Origin: Rhynochetos jubatus
Taxonomy: Eukaryota; Chordata; Aves; Eurypygiformes; Rhynochetidae
Reading direction: 5' to 3'
DNA: 64,000 nucleotides
Assembly (NCBI GenBank): GCA_027574665.1
Contig: CM050648.1
Span: forward strand, 139,004,175-139,068,174
Translations under genes and position numbers: made by a program
Shown: piece by piece, positions 14,208 through 26,800 of the stretch
Layout: the number at the start of each line of letters is the position of its first letter
Position numbering within the stretch: position 1 is the first letter of the stretch
Notes under the pieces: model-generated
Database searches by the model: none
Told to the model about the DNA's origin: nothing
Seen by the model: only the letters and a program-made list of their open reading frames with translations

Positions 14208-14572
14208 AGGATGTCCAGTGCTTCGGGCAGCATCGGCTGGCTTTGGATTTGCACCCAAGTGCCTGCCCCAAGACACAAAGAGCAGCTCAGGCTGCTTTGA
14301 CCAATTTTCTGGAGCGTTCTTAGTGTTTAATGAAGGAAAGGAACAAAGATAATTCAGTTCTTCTAAATGATGTCCAAAAAGCTCTGTTGTTTTGGCCGCA
14401 GAGATGTTGGTGAATGTTCTGTTGAGTCCAGGTTTTTCTTCCACTTTATTTCAAAACACTTAAGAATGACAAAAATGTAGAAAATTATCAAAACTGGAAC
14501 TTCCAATCTCCTCCTTCTGTTCAAAAATGAAATTCTTTAGAAACCTAACCAAAGTTGTGTTTGTTTATGGAG

Positions 14573-14870
14573 CAGGGAGCTCTGATGCCATTAAATTAGT
14601 TGTGACATTTTAATGTAATTAGACAACATTAGTGTCAGATAAGATTCATTAATGGACCTTGATCTTTGGTGGTTGTTCAAAATTGATTTTTGCACTGGAA
14701 ATCCATGTTGGAAGGAAAAAGAACCATTTCATAAATTCACCTTTCTGCTAAAATGCTCAGCTAATTGACATAAGTACATTAATGAGAGCAACACACTAAT
14801 AGGATTATATCAATATTCCCCCTGCATCATTTAGAGACCCAGCAGCAATGGTCATTAATTATTGCCTTAC
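14573..14870. promoter_or_regulatory. homeodomain-motif-rich island, candidate enhancer
   Basis: Within about 300 bases there are several ATTA-core motifs: ttttaatgtaattagac, gattcattaatggac, gtacattaatgagag and ggtcattaattattgcc, three of them containing cattaat. Such density in an intergenic interval near SIX genes would suit a long-range developmental enhancer. This is inference from motif content only; AT-rich sequence produces such motifs by chance. Confidence 0.25.
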
Positions 14871-14929
14871 AGTAATCCTTGGCAGCTCTTGCAAGAGTTG
14901 GATTGTCCTTCTTTGAGAAGATCTTTCTG

Positions 14930-15095
14930 CTTTGTTATTACTCCCAGATTTGGGGCTTTACTGTTGTTTATACCAATGTAATCCCATTGGCATAATGGGA
15001 AACTTCAAGCCTGGGTATCTAAAATTAGTCTCCTACATCTATACTTTGATATCACTCCAAAATATGGTCGGATTTTCTCCTCTCAGAACAACTGC
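14930..15095. repeat. candidate palindromic MITE-like relic
   Basis: It contains tttataccaatgtaatccca followed by ttggcataatggg, with the inverted pair cccattggcataatggg, and then ggtcggattttctcctctca. These resemble a palindromic element, known to me from reptile and bird genomes, with tttacaccagtgtaactcca and aattctgctctcag blocks. Strongly diverged. Confidence 0.3.
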
Positions 15096-17799
15096 AGTTC
15101 AAAGGCTGTCGAGTAACGTATTTAAAATACAGGATGCTTTTGAGGCCAGAGCATAACTATGCATTTAGAGGGGATTTGCAAGAGCAGGAAGGAAAAGGGT
15201 TCACTTCTCACCAGCAGTCAAATTTTCTCCAATTTTTTCTCCTATTTTTCCATGTCCAAGATGGAAATTTTGGCTAAAGATTTCAGCAGAATAACTCCTG
15301 ATTTAAACTAAAACACCTTCATATCTTTTGCCTTGACTGTGTTACAGCAAAATAAAATGTTTAAAACTACCAAGTTTCAGTTACAGGCCAAAAGTGATAA
15401 AATAATTCTGGTATTTTGGAACTGACTTGACTTTGTAATGTTAAAACCAACAGTGATATTTAATTGTAAACAATGTGGGTTTAGTAATCCTCATTTATCT
15501 TTTTACCAGTTTTTGTTTATCATCTCATCCTATTTGATTTTTACCCCAAATAATATAAATAAAGCCACTCGGTGCCTATTAGCACACTGGGCTGCACACA
15601 GCTCAGCATTTTAGCTACGTCTCTTCCATTGGGTTTTTCTGAACAGAGAGTGTCTCGATCTGTATAAAACAGCAGAGATACAAATAACCCCACCGCTATG
15701 TACGAGAAACTGTGCGTTTATACCAACACGACTCCCCTGCTCAGGGAAAGGCTGTCTATAAACAGAGAAGATTCCTCTATCTATAAACTAGCTCATTGCA
15801 GTGAGGGTTGATCCACAGTGTTTGGAAGCCTTAGGGGAAAAAAAAATGCCATTAATTCCAGGTAGCTTTGGACCAGGCCCTTTCTGAAGGGAACCATTTT
15901 CACTTGTGGGTACACCTCCACCAGCAGTTTTCCTTTCAGGGTCTGAACCTTTTCCTTTCAGGATCTGAATCTGATGCACGGCAAAACCGTGCACACGGAA
16001 GTACGACTCTCAACCACGATCTGAGAGGGTTGTTCCTCAGTAAATACTTTGAAAGCATATATTTCAAAATACCACCTTATGAGCTCAGGAGGTTGGTGCC
16101 AATGCGAGTAAATCACTACTACAGGTACAAGACACCTTTACACCAGCAAGGACAAACAAGATCTTTCCAAACAAAGGAATCATTGAGCCTATCTGAGAAG
16201 ACACAGTAATAGCCCTCTCCAAGGAGGCAGGTGAAAAATAGGTGTCTGGCCCAGCCAAAAAGAGACAGAAAAACTAGCTGAAATGGTCAGTTTGAGAATT
16301 ATGCAACGGCTTGTTCGTCCGAATGCACAAGCCAGTTAAATGAAGATAAAAACAATGCAGAGTAACGAAGTGATACTGCAACGTGAAGTCATCATGCCTC
16401 GTGCAGTGGGTATGTGCTCTTTGTGCCCCAAAGTTCTCCCCACCACAGTGTCCCTGGCTGTTTCCCTGTCTCCGGCAGGACAACATCCCCTTGGCTCGGC
16501 ATGATGGTGCCTGGCCAAACACTCATGTCCAGACATGGGGTCACAGTCCTTCCTTCAGCTGGGGACTAACCTGCCTCTCCCTGCTGGTCCTGCTTGGCAA
16601 ATCTGTAAGGAAACAGGCTGTGAAACGGGATTGAAAAATGCCGGTGAGATCAGAAGTTGAAACAGAGTGTGATTCCCTCAAAAACAAACCCAATGAAAAG
16701 GTGGGATACTTTCCTTAAAATGATAGTGAGGGGTCAGACAGGCCTCAACAGCAGCTTCACTGCTGAATCTATCTGCCCAGTACTTTTTAACATAAATAAC
16801 TCAGGTTTTTACTGCTGAGCCTCGAGTATGAGCTTTGAAAAAGATGCTGATAATGGCACGAACTCACACCAGTGCCATGCAAATCTGCTAAAAAGAAAAG
16901 CGGGTTGATAGCGGGGAGGAGTGAAAGCAGACTCTGTAACATCCCCAGTCTGCAAGACTCGGTATGCAACAGACTGCCTGGGTAGGTAAGTACACAGACA
17001 GGGGAGCCGGAGGGCTTGCGGACGGAAGGATGGACTGCTAAGCAGTCATCGAGTCTCCCTCTGTTTTGGGTGGTGATCCTAGTTAGAGCATCATCTGCAC
17101 AACAGATATAATGGCTGGTGCGACTTTTCGTTGTTTTATACCTTACAGAGTACCTTGCACACGTGCAAGTGAGCACAGGAAGCAGCTGTCCGGCATTCTA
17201 ACCACTTTAAACTCCCAGTGCAGAAGAGCTCACCACTCTTCGCTACCTCCAGAGCGCATCCTCGCTGCTGAGAGAGGCCCTCAGCCAGCACAACTACCCC
17301 CGCTCAGGCAGCTTTAATGATCTGTCTGATCAGAGGAAGCCAACGAGTGAGTGATAAACACTTCCCAGTCGGTGGGCTGCAGATCCTCGGGGAGGTGTGT
17401 GTGATGCTTCAGAGACCCACAGAGGGCAGTTAAGAAAAGTCAGCCTTTCAAAGGCATGATAAGGCTGGAAAAAGGCATTTATCAGTCAAAAGAAGCCGAA
17501 AATCTATTTTGCTAAGACAGCATTGCTTAGGAGTGTCCGTTCTGGCTGATCCGAGCCACATCCCCAAATCCTAGCGTGGACAGGACTCAGCAGGCACAGA
17601 CCCTGACGAGTGGAGGTCTGTGGGCAGGTGGAGCTGCTGGGACATCAAGGGCTTGCCACTGAAGGCAACTGGCTCCAGCTGACCCAAGACCCCAGCTACC
17701 TCTCTGCCTCCCCCAGCCCCATCCTCTCACACTCCCTGCTGCAGGAGCCACAGCTGAAGGCTCAGAGCCACCCTCCTGCTGCTGTCGTGAAGGCATCCA

Positions 17800-18390
17800 A
17801 AGCTATGTGCTGTTTCTCATGGCGCAGGGGGACCCCACAGCGTCTCGCCGTTCCCGATCCACGGAGCTCGCAAACTGCTTGACAGCAAACACCAAGGTGG
17901 ATGGGCTGGGGAAGCACCAGCAAGCACGCCGGTGCTGAAGCTACATACGCGGTGAGGGTAATGCAGAGGAGGAGCGACAGTCCCTGTTGTCGTGTGGTAA
18001 GTGGATGAAGCCACCAAGGGTTGTGTTTAAGGTCATGGAAGAAAAGGTTCTTCAGAAAGTATTGAAAGTAGGTGAGAGGGATGACTTTGCGAAGCACCTC
18101 GGGAAGGCTGTGAATAGTGGCAGGAGGGGAAGTGCCAAGAGATTCACAGAGCAGCAGATGTGCAGGATGCTGAAGTTGGTACGTAGGGCACGGGGGATGC
18201 GCGGGGGGTAGCACGCGAAGCAGGGAAGAGCTGGAATTATGCAGGGCACAAAGGCAAGGACAAGGAGCTTGAACAAGATGCAGGAGAGAAAGGGGGAGTT
18301 AGTGAGTGATTGAAGCAGGCTGGTCTGATCTTGGCAAGAACAGAAAGGGATTTCAGCAGCTGCGTTCTGCCTGGGTAGCAGGGAGGACAG
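17800..18390 (-). repeat. candidate ancient LINE-like relic
   Basis: The minus strand resembles the 3' region of old amniote LINEs. A frame at about 18.0-18.28 kb ends in a serine-, leucine- and phenylalanine-rich stretch with YFLKNLFFHDL, similar in pattern to the LLKTHLF-type ends of such elements. The plus strand has the block aaggcaaggacaaggagctt then gaacaagatgcagg, a pattern I associate with such relics. The family cannot be named safely, and a repeat-library search could overturn this. Confidence 0.3.
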
Positions 18391-19776
18391 AGAAAAGGAA
18401 GTTTTAATTAATAACTAATAAGCAAATAATTAGCCTGGGTTATAGCGGTGCAATTTGACAGGCAGAATTTAGCCCTTTGCTTTCTCCCCGCACACAGACT
18501 TTGTTTGATTCCTGCCATTGCTGGAAAGAGCTCTGGCATTTTATTCAGCTTTGCTTTCATTTGTATTGGATTTTTCTTCCTCAGCCACACTCATGGTAAA
18601 TGTTTTCATTTCATCCTGGCTCAGAAATGCTCAGGACCCACTCTGATCTCTCTTACTCCAGCTCTTCATCACTGCAAATCCATTGGTAAGGTGGCAGTTG
18701 CGGATGTAAATGCAAGAAGCGTCAAGCCTTGTATTTGGATCAGGAGGGCTGACTGTCTCTTAATAGAAGCATAATGAAACCATCAAGAGTTTTCATTCAA
18801 TTAGACTTTTCTTCCCTCTGGCAAATGATTATAACACATTTATAGGGTAATGGGCAATTACTTTATACTCCTTGTCTGTTGACATCTTATTAAGTCTACA
18901 TTTTCTGTGCCTAACAAAGAGATCAGATGTAATTGTTAGGAACTACAAGGAATACGTAAGAACTACCAGAATACATTTAAGCAGAATGAATATGTATCTG
19001 TTAGTGGGATGCATGATACGCAGTGGCAGATTTCTCCACTCCTTTCTGCTCCGGGGAAATCTCAATTACATATGCTTTTATTTCTTCATACATTAACTTT
19101 TCCTCTGGTGTCAAGAATGACCTTTGTGCTGAGTGGGTGTGGATTATACAATGAATTGTGTGCTTGTGAATATGAGACCGAGAGATGTGATGAAGGCTGC
19201 AGAGGAAAGTTTTGCCCCTGGAGACTTTGAAGATGCGTGTGTTGCTGGGGTTTTTTAAACCTTTAGCAGGGAAGGCAGAGCAGGGGCAAGAACTGATGGA
19301 GTCAGCTCAGCTGTGAAGCACAACAGGTAGTTCGAACAATGTGGTGTTTTCTTTAGCTCAATAACATTTCTTATCCAGCCTCTGAAGAACGGGAACCTTC
19401 CTGCAGTGCTCTACCACCTTGGGATGTCCTGATGCCAGGCAACAGATAGAAGCGTTCAGCTGGAGTGGGTATTGGTGGGGGCTGTGCGCACACAACCCTG
19501 AGAGCAGAGTACGGCCTTTGCGTTGGGCAGCTTTGCAGAACTCTTACACAAGAAATCTGGTAGGCCATCGCTTTTGAGCATCAGCCTGCAGAATCCGCTC
19601 TGGTCACACACAGGCTGCTGCTGATCTGGGACTTGCCTGTCTCGGCAAGTCTGGGGATCTTCTGTACGTGGCCGTAATTCCCTTTTGAGTCCTGCTCACC
19701 CTGCGGCAGTGCTCACAAGTCCTGGGGATGTTGTTGGGTGGTGGGCCAGGAGGCATCGTACAGTGACACTATTCTA

Positions 19777-20056
19777 GGATCATAGAATGGTCTGGGCTGG
19801 AAGATCTTAAAGCCCATCCAGTTCCAATCCCCTGCCATGGGCAGGGGCACCCTCCACTAGACCAGGTTGCTCCAAGCCTCATCCAGCCTGGCCTTGGAGA
19901 CAGTCAGGGATGAGGCACCCACAGCTTCTCTGGGCAACCTGTGCCAGTGCTTCACCAGCCTCTCCAGGAAGAACTTTTTCCTGATATCCAATCTAAATCT
20001 CCCTGCTTTCAACTTAAACCCATTACCCCTTGTCCTGTCACTACAGGTCCTTGTAA

Positions 20057-20101
<45 letters not shown>

Positions 20102-20450
20102 CACATGCACACACACCCCCCAGCTTCCTTTTAGCCCACTTCAGGCACTGGAAGGTGCTCTATGGTCTCCCTGGAGCCTTCTCTTCTCCAGGCTGAACAA
20201 GCCCAACTCTCTCAGCCTTTCTTCATAGCAGAGGTGCTCCAGCCTCATCTCTGTGGCCTCCTCCCGACTTGCTCCAACAGATCCATATCCTTCTTATGTT
20301 GAGGGTTCCAGAGCTGGACACAGAACTCCAGGTGGGGTCTCGGGAGAGCAGAGCAGAGGGGGAGTATCCCTTCCCTCGACCTGCTGGCCACACTTCTCTG
20401 GATACAGCCCAGGATCCGGTTGGCTTCTTCGCTGTCCCTATTGCTGAATT
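19777..20450 (-). mobile_element. CR1 LINE 3' fragment interrupted by a (CA)n expansion
   Basis: The minus strand carries the last 0.6 kb of CR1. The 3' tail (revcomp of atcatagaatgg) is at the left end. Then comes the C-terminal ORF2 region with GNGFKLKAGRFRLDIRKKFF and a HWHRLPREAV block, and further right a stretch matching the part just after the polymerase domain. A microsatellite at 20060-20099 expanded from an internal A-run. No functional frame remains. The plus-strand landmark is the block tccactagaccaggttgctc at 19853-19872. Confidence 0.92.
20060..20116. repeat. (CA)n microsatellite inside CR1
   Basis: About 20 uninterrupted CA units at 20060-20099, followed by an imperfect extension (ccccacatgcacacacacc) to about 20116. 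It sits inside the CR1 copy at a place where the surrounding element reads gtccttgtaaaaa, so the repeat seems to have nucleated on an A-run of the transposon. Probably polymorphic. Confidence 0.97.
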
Positions 20451-20871
20451 ATTTTGAATTATTATACCCATAAGACATGAGGCCACTGGTTGTGGCAAAC
20501 CATATGAACTTATGTGGGATGTGTATGGGACTTTGTGAACTCTGGATTGTCAAGTGAGATTAGCAAACTCCTAAATGCTTCTCTCCCAGTCCTCATCGGT
20601 GTTTCAGAGCTAATAACCACAGTGTGGCTGTCTCCTTACTGACGGATTAAAGGGCAACAAGCAGTTAGTACCTGCTTGGTTTTATGCTCTGTTATTTCAA
20701 TTATCCTCTGTGCTTACATTCCCGTAACTGACAGGATAAGCAACACCACATCCTGACACAGTTGCCTGGGAACCCTCAGCGCACACCAGTGATTCCTACC
20801 TGGCCACTGCAACGGGATCAGTTTACAGCTCAGCAATCATCTTACAAAGAGCAGCTTTAAGAAATAGTCTG

Positions 20872-20913
20872 TCACCCAGAAAGAGACATCACCCAGAAAG
20901 AGACATCACTCAG
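20872..20913. repeat. 17-bp tandem duplication
   Basis: Two perfect copies of tcacccagaaagagaca followed by a partial third (tcactcag). Confidence 0.9.
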
Positions 20914-21123
20914 ATGCTCTATCCACAGTATCAGGGCAGTGGGACAGAGCTTGCTCTGTGACCATTTCCACAGCAGCAGAGTCCACACCAGAACTGTGTG
21001 ACATCTGAAGGAGGCGATGAGATCAGCGAGTCAGGCAAAACCACTTCACCTGCCGGCCCAAAAGCCACAGACTTTTAACGTGAGCACCCAAGTCCTCCCT
21101 CTTCTTGATCTGCCTTGTACACC

Positions 21124-21165
21124 TCCCTGCGATAGGCAAGGGTGTCCCTGCGATAGGCAAGGGTG
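21124..21165. repeat. 21-bp tandem duplication
   Basis: Two perfect adjacent copies of a 21-base unit, tccctgcgataggcaagggt followed by g. Confidence 0.92.
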
Positions 21166-21455
21166 CCCCCGCAACATCCTCTTCATCCTCTTCTGAAACA
21201 CCCACATGTGGATGGATTTCCACGTGAGTCAAGTTCTGCTGATCCCAAGAAACCTCTCGAGTAGCAGGTGATTTATCACAAAGTTGGGGTTAAACTGATG
21301 ACAGGTTTGAGGTCAAGAAGGAATTTGTGCCATAGATCTGATGGATATGTGCCATTGGTTTAGGGCTACCATTTTTTTGCTTTCACCCATAGCATGGGGT
21401 AAAATCTTCTCCCCAGTGTCACCGAAGTTCTCACTGACACACAGTAAAGGTGTCA

Positions 21456-21500
21456 AACACACTGGAGGTGTTAATTTAACACACTGGAGGTGTTAAATTT
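21456..21500. repeat. 22-bp tandem duplication
   Basis: Two adjacent copies of a unit beginning aacacactggaggtgttaat. The second copy has one extra A. Confidence 0.9.
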
Positions 21501-21792
21501 GCTATCGATGTCAGAGAGGCACGCAGGGGGATATCACGATGGTACATGGAGACTGACACATGTGCTGTGCTGTCAGTCTCTCTGAGCCTGTTGTGTAACA
21601 CCAAACTGCTTGTGATCCCAGGGGTGGACTTCAGGGAAATGGGGGTCTCTTTCCAAGCCTTCGTCCCCACGGATCTATGCATCCGTCTATAGAATAAGAA
21701 TGCAAACTGCTTCTGCCTGCTGTTGGGTCTTGTCTCTTCCTCCCATAGATTCATGCATTACTTTCTTTCATGCTGGACTTCAATTATCCATT

Positions 21793-23862
21793 TCATAGAA
21801 TCTTAGAATTGTTTAGGTTGGAAAAGACCTTTAAGATCATTGCGTCCAACTGTTAAGCCAACACTGCCAAGTGCACCACTAAATCCTATCCCTAAGCACC
21901 ACATCTACACGTCTTTTAAATCCCTCTAGGGATGGTGACTCCACCACCTCCCTGGGCAGCCCGTTCCAATGGCTGACAGCCCTTTGGGTAAAGAAATTTT
22001 CCGTAATATCCAATCCAAACCTCCCCTGGTGCAACTTGAGGCTGTTTCCTCTTGCCCTATTGCTTGTCACTTGGGAGAAGAGACCAACCCCCACCTCTCT
22101 GCACCCTCCTTTCAGGGAGCTGTAGGGAGCGATCAGGTCTCCCCTCAGCCTCCTCTTCCCCAGGCTGAACCCCCCCAGCTCCCTCAGCCCCTCCTCACAG
22201 GACTTGTGCTCCAGACCCTTCCCCAGCTCCTCTCCCTTCTCTGGACACACTCCAGCCCCTCAGTGTCTTTCTCGGAGTGAGGGGCCCAAAACTGAACCCA
22301 GGATTTGAGGTGCAGCCTCACCAGTGCCCAGTACAGGGGGACAATCCCTGCCCTGGTCCTACTGGCCACACTGGTCCTGATGCAGGCCAGGATGCCGTTG
22401 GCCTTCTTGGCCACCTGGGCACACGCTGGCTCATATTCAGCCACTGTCAACCAACACCCCCAGGTCCGTTTCTGCCAGGCAGCTTTCCAGCCCCTCATCC
22501 TCAAGCCTGTAGCACTGCAGGGGGTTGTTGTGGCCCCAGTGCAGGACCCGGCTCTTGGCCTTGTTGGAACTCAAGCAGTTGGCCTTGGCCCATCGATCCA
22601 GCCTGTCCAGATCCCTCTGCAGAGCCTTCCTGCCCTCAGACAGATTAACGCTCCTGCCCAACTCGGTGTCGGCTGCAAACCTACTGAGGGTGCACTCGAT
22701 CCCCTCATCCAGATCACTGATACAGACATTAAACAGAACTGGCTCCAGAACTGGCCCTGGGGAACACCACTTGAGACCAGCTGACAACAGGATTTAATGC
22801 CATTCACCTCCACTCTTTGGGCCCACCCATCTGGCCAGTTTTTTACCCAGCAAAGGGTACACCCATCCAAGCCATGAGCAGCCAGTTGCTCCAGGAGAAT
22901 GCTGTGGGAAACAGTATCAAAGGCTTTACTAAAGTCCAGGCAGACACCATCCACAGCCTTTCCCTCATCCACTAAGCAGGTCACCTTGTCACAGAAGGAG
23001 ATCAGGTTGGTCAAGCAAGACCTGCCTTTCGTAAGCCCATCTGACTGGGCCCGATCACCTGGTTGTCCTGTACGTGCTGTGTGATGGCACCCAAGATGAT
23101 CTGCTCCATAACCTTCCCCTGCACCGAGGTCAGGCTGACCGGCCTGTAGTTCCCCGAATCCTCCTTCTGGCCCTTCTTGTAGATGGTTGTCACGCTGGCT
23201 GACCTCCAGCCAACTGGGACCTCCCCAGTTAAGCAGAACTGCTGACAGATGATGGGAAGGGGCTCGGTGAGCACTTCCACCAGCTCCCTCAGTGCCCTTG
23301 GGTGGATCCCAAGGCCCAGGGACTTGTGTGTGTCTAAGCCGTGCAGCAGGTCACTAACCATTTCCCCTTGGATTATGGGGGCTTCATTCTGCTCCCTGTC
23401 CTCCAGCTCAGGGGGCTGGGTACCCCGAGAACAACTGGTCATACTATTAAAGGCCGCGGCAGGAGGCATTCAGTACCTCAGCCCTTTCCCCATCCTCTGT
23501 CACTGTGTTTCCCCCCACATCCAATACAGGATGGAGATTCTCCTCTAGCCCACCTTTTGTTGCTAATGTGTTTATAGAAACTTTTTTAACTGCCTTTAAT
23601 GACAGAGGCCAGATTAAGTTCTAGTTGGGCTTTGACCCTTCTAATTTTCTCTCCCTGCATAAACTCCCAATATCCTTGGTCCTCCTGAGTTGCCTGCCCC
23701 TTCTTTCAAAGGGCAAGCAACTTCGGAAGAAGGGGCAGGCAACTCTCCTTTGTTTCCTGAGTCCCATCCAAAGCTCTCTCTTCAGCCAGGCTGGTTGTCT
23801 TCCCCACCGGTTTCATTTCGCACCCATTTGCCACAGATTTCTTTTCTAAGGCAATTATCTGA
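21793..23862 (-). mobile_element. CR1 LINE, about 2.1 kb, 5'-truncated, second subfamily
   Basis: The minus strand runs from the linker upstream of the reverse transcriptase (about 23.86 kb) to the 3' tail (about 21.79 kb). Frames on the minus strand include [50 protein letters not shown], then FAADTEL near 22.67 kb, where the catalytic FADDTKL aspartate pair has lost its first D. It then runs through [20 protein letters not shown] to [20 protein letters not shown]. The frames are broken, so the element is inactive. Its 3' block (caccactaaatcctatccct) differs from that of the other copies, so it is a different CR1 subfamily. Confidence 0.92.
23687..23745. repeat. 19-bp perfect inverted repeat within CR1 linker remnant
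   Basis: The arms gagttgcctgccccttctt (23687-23705) and aagaaggggcaggcaactc (23727-23745) are perfect reverse complements separated by 21 bases. The left arm looks like normal CR1 linker sequence as I remember it. The right arm seems to be an inverted copy of it. Confidence 0.9.
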
Positions 23863-26800
23863 GTTTTCTTAAATCAAATGCCTATATGCATTTTGTTTTC
23901 AGAGTAAATATGAATTTCATTATACTTGGATTATTGTTCAATAGCACTGGGGACACGCTGTTTGGAGGCAGCCTGGATTTTGATTCAAAATGTCAGGTCT
24001 TTCTCTGAATAGCTCCTTCAACTGGAGACCTTCCCCATCAGCTCTTTCATAAAGAGAAAGGAGACAAATGGGAAGATAAGCTAACTAGGAAAGAAAGAGA
24101 TATTCCTTCCCTTGACCTAGAAGCCTGGCAGGACTCTTTTTCAATGCAGTGTATTATGTAGTGGTTTTCACTATTATGCATATATTTAGCAACGACCGCT
24201 CACCAATCTGCAAAGGGAATAGGGCGGTGAAAGATGGAATTCAAGGGAGGAAAGAAGCACGGGAGATGTTTTGTCTCTGCTTTTATATTGCAAAGATTGC
24301 ACTGGAACATACACAAGAATATACCTCCATTGTAACATGGGATGCTGTAGCTTTTAATACCTTTGGCAGCTCTCCATTAATATACTTCCTGGTGACATCT
24401 CTGGACAAAAAACCCACTTCAAACTGCTGTCAAGACCAATCAAAAAGCAGCTCTAATTGCAAGCAAAGGTAAAACGATGCGCCACAGCGCAGTGAGGAAT
24501 GCAGGGGCCTACTGGAGATCATAAACAGAAACTGTCCTCACCCGCCAGCTAGAGAATACATACGGCGAAAGACACTGCCTGGGAGCTGGATTTTGAGCAT
24601 CTTTTAGGCAGGTTATTTTTGCTGGGTTCCTATTTTGCATGCAGTACGTGTACTGGCTTACAAATAACGTCCACCGATAAATTCTGGCATCTGGAGAGCT
24701 TGGTACCTGCTAGTGTTTAGATTCCCTGTTTAAAAGACCTGGAGGTGGAAAGTACCTATAAATGTCAGCCGTTAGGTACTCTGAGTGCTCTTTGTTTCCC
24801 TGTCATTATCCCCTGGCAGATTATTCAGCCTGCAGATCGATCACTCCTGCCTCTGGGTGCTGTGCAAGCAAGATACACGGGGAGGGTCTAGCGCAGAGTC
24901 ACAAAAATGCCGCTCTACCCCTTCTGAGTCTGCTCGAGTATCTTCCCACACCCAGGTCAGAGCCGACTGCCTATCACAGTGCGAGCCATGTGCAGTAGGT
25001 TAACAGTGAGCAGACCTGGCCACGCTCCTTAGTGCAGGGGCTGTGCTTGCACAGCTCCTGCTTCATCCTGCCGGAGGTTCCCACACGTGTCCACAACGTA
25101 CATTCCTGTAAGTAACACCTCGTGCCGGGATTTGCACAACAGCAAGGAGGCTCTGGCTGCTCACCCACTACCTTTACAATATTACACACACCATGAAGAC
25201 AGAACTTAGTTTCAGTGGAGGATACAAGAGTAAATGTCATCGTGTCTCTGAGCCCCCATAAGGACAAAAGGAGGTGACAAGGGAGCTTCGATCCCAGATG
25301 GCAAAATAAACCCCTGAATCTCAGCACCATGATAAGACAGAGGAGGAGAGGTACAGCTGAAAGGCATGGTAAAGCCACATTAGACAGGGGGGAAAGGGTA
25401 TGAAGGTAATAGAAAGATCTTAAGCTTGTAACTGGCGCAGGTCTATGAAAAAGTTCATCTGACTAAAGATACAAGCCAAGAGGAAATCAAGCCAAGGGAA
25501 AAGATGATTTTCAGTATATAATGTATTTAATTAATACATGGTAAGTGTGGCACCTCACAGCATGTTTTACTTCCTTTATGTGTTGGGGTACATGAAATTA
25601 TATTTAAGCTAATTACAATGTCTTTGATTCATTTCCCCCTGAACAAAGTCAGTTCATTGTGAGTATTGAGTATTTGGGATTAGAGAACTATTCACTGGAT
25701 TAAACTGCACGTACAGTGAATGTTTCATCATCAGTCATCATCCTTCACCACCAGTCCTGACCTGCCGGAGTCCATCTGCAATTGCAGCATGAATTCCTAT
25801 GCAAAAGAATTTGAAATACAGATTCTGGACACAGAGCAACTGGTACAGAGGATGTGTGCGTGGCCTGAGACCGAACCCTAGAGTCAGCTCTCGACCAAAC
25901 GAATTCAGAGAGGGGCTAAAGTAGAGCTACGTAAAACGTCAACATTTACGGTGTCTCTTCGCTGCATTCAGCGCTGCACATGCCACAGCTGATGGACGTT
26001 TCTGTGAAAGCATCCATGAACAGAACAGACCAAGTGGTTACCAGGTGCCTACGAGGGCCTCGCTCTCCAGCCTGGTCACATTCAACCACAGGCTGGAGAA
26101 TAAAAGGCTCCAGGTGAGCCTACACCAACACCTCCTGTGTTCAGTGGCTCCTATTGATGTTGTTTCTTCAGGGACGTTTTTTGTTTATCTTACAATGAAA
26201 GCCCAACTCATTTACGAGGTGTTTAGTCTCTTTTAAAGGCTTTTAAGCAGCAAGATGTGTGGCTCAAGTTAATTCTGTCCTTGGCTCCGTAGTAATCCCG
26301 GTAAGGAGAACCATTTCCTTGGTTATCTACCAGCCATGGCAAGCACTGTTTGTGAGTGTACGCTGAAGTGACCGAGAACACCGAGATACCGTAACAGCTG
26401 GGTATCACTTGGTAGCTGCAGCATTCAGAGCCCAAACGTCTGACAACCAACCTTTCAACAAAAAAATCCAAATTTATTTTTCTTCGCCAAAGTGATTATT
26501 GATTGGCTTAAGGCAAAGCCGGTGCCTAACCATATGGGGATGTCTGTTATACGATTGGATTAGGGTTTGCATCTAACTGCACTCCATCTCTATCTTTAGG
26601 ATCAATAGAAGATGATAAAGAATGATTAGCCTTGCAGCTTCATTGTATGTTGTAATTCTTCAGCCATACAGCAAAAAAAAAAAAAATTGAGAAACTAATC
26701 GGGAGATTTAGAAAAATTACCATTGTCTCTAAAAAAATGTTATCCCATTGTTTCCTACACCGAGGGAATATTTAGCAGCAATCGGCAACACAGAAATATC

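Larger units (their letters stand above)
14208..19776. other. intergenic, no gene recognised
   Basis: No coding feature is supported. The left half is AT-rich with the homeodomain-rich island and the palindromic relic. The middle (17.0-18.4 kb) is GC-richer and holds the LINE-like relic. The remainder up to the CR1 copy is unremarkable unique sequence. Confidence 0.6.
20451..21792. other. spacer between two CR1 copies
   Basis: There is no gene. Three independent short tandem duplications (17, 21 and 22 bp units) lie within 630 bases; otherwise the sequence is unique. Confidence 0.65.

Noticed and set aside
13452..14444. Long overlapping ORFs (282 and 235 codons plus strand, 323 and 226 codons minus strand)
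   Set aside because: They exist only because the 45-bp minisatellite is a multiple of three and lacks stops in several frames. There is no splice, promoter or homology support.
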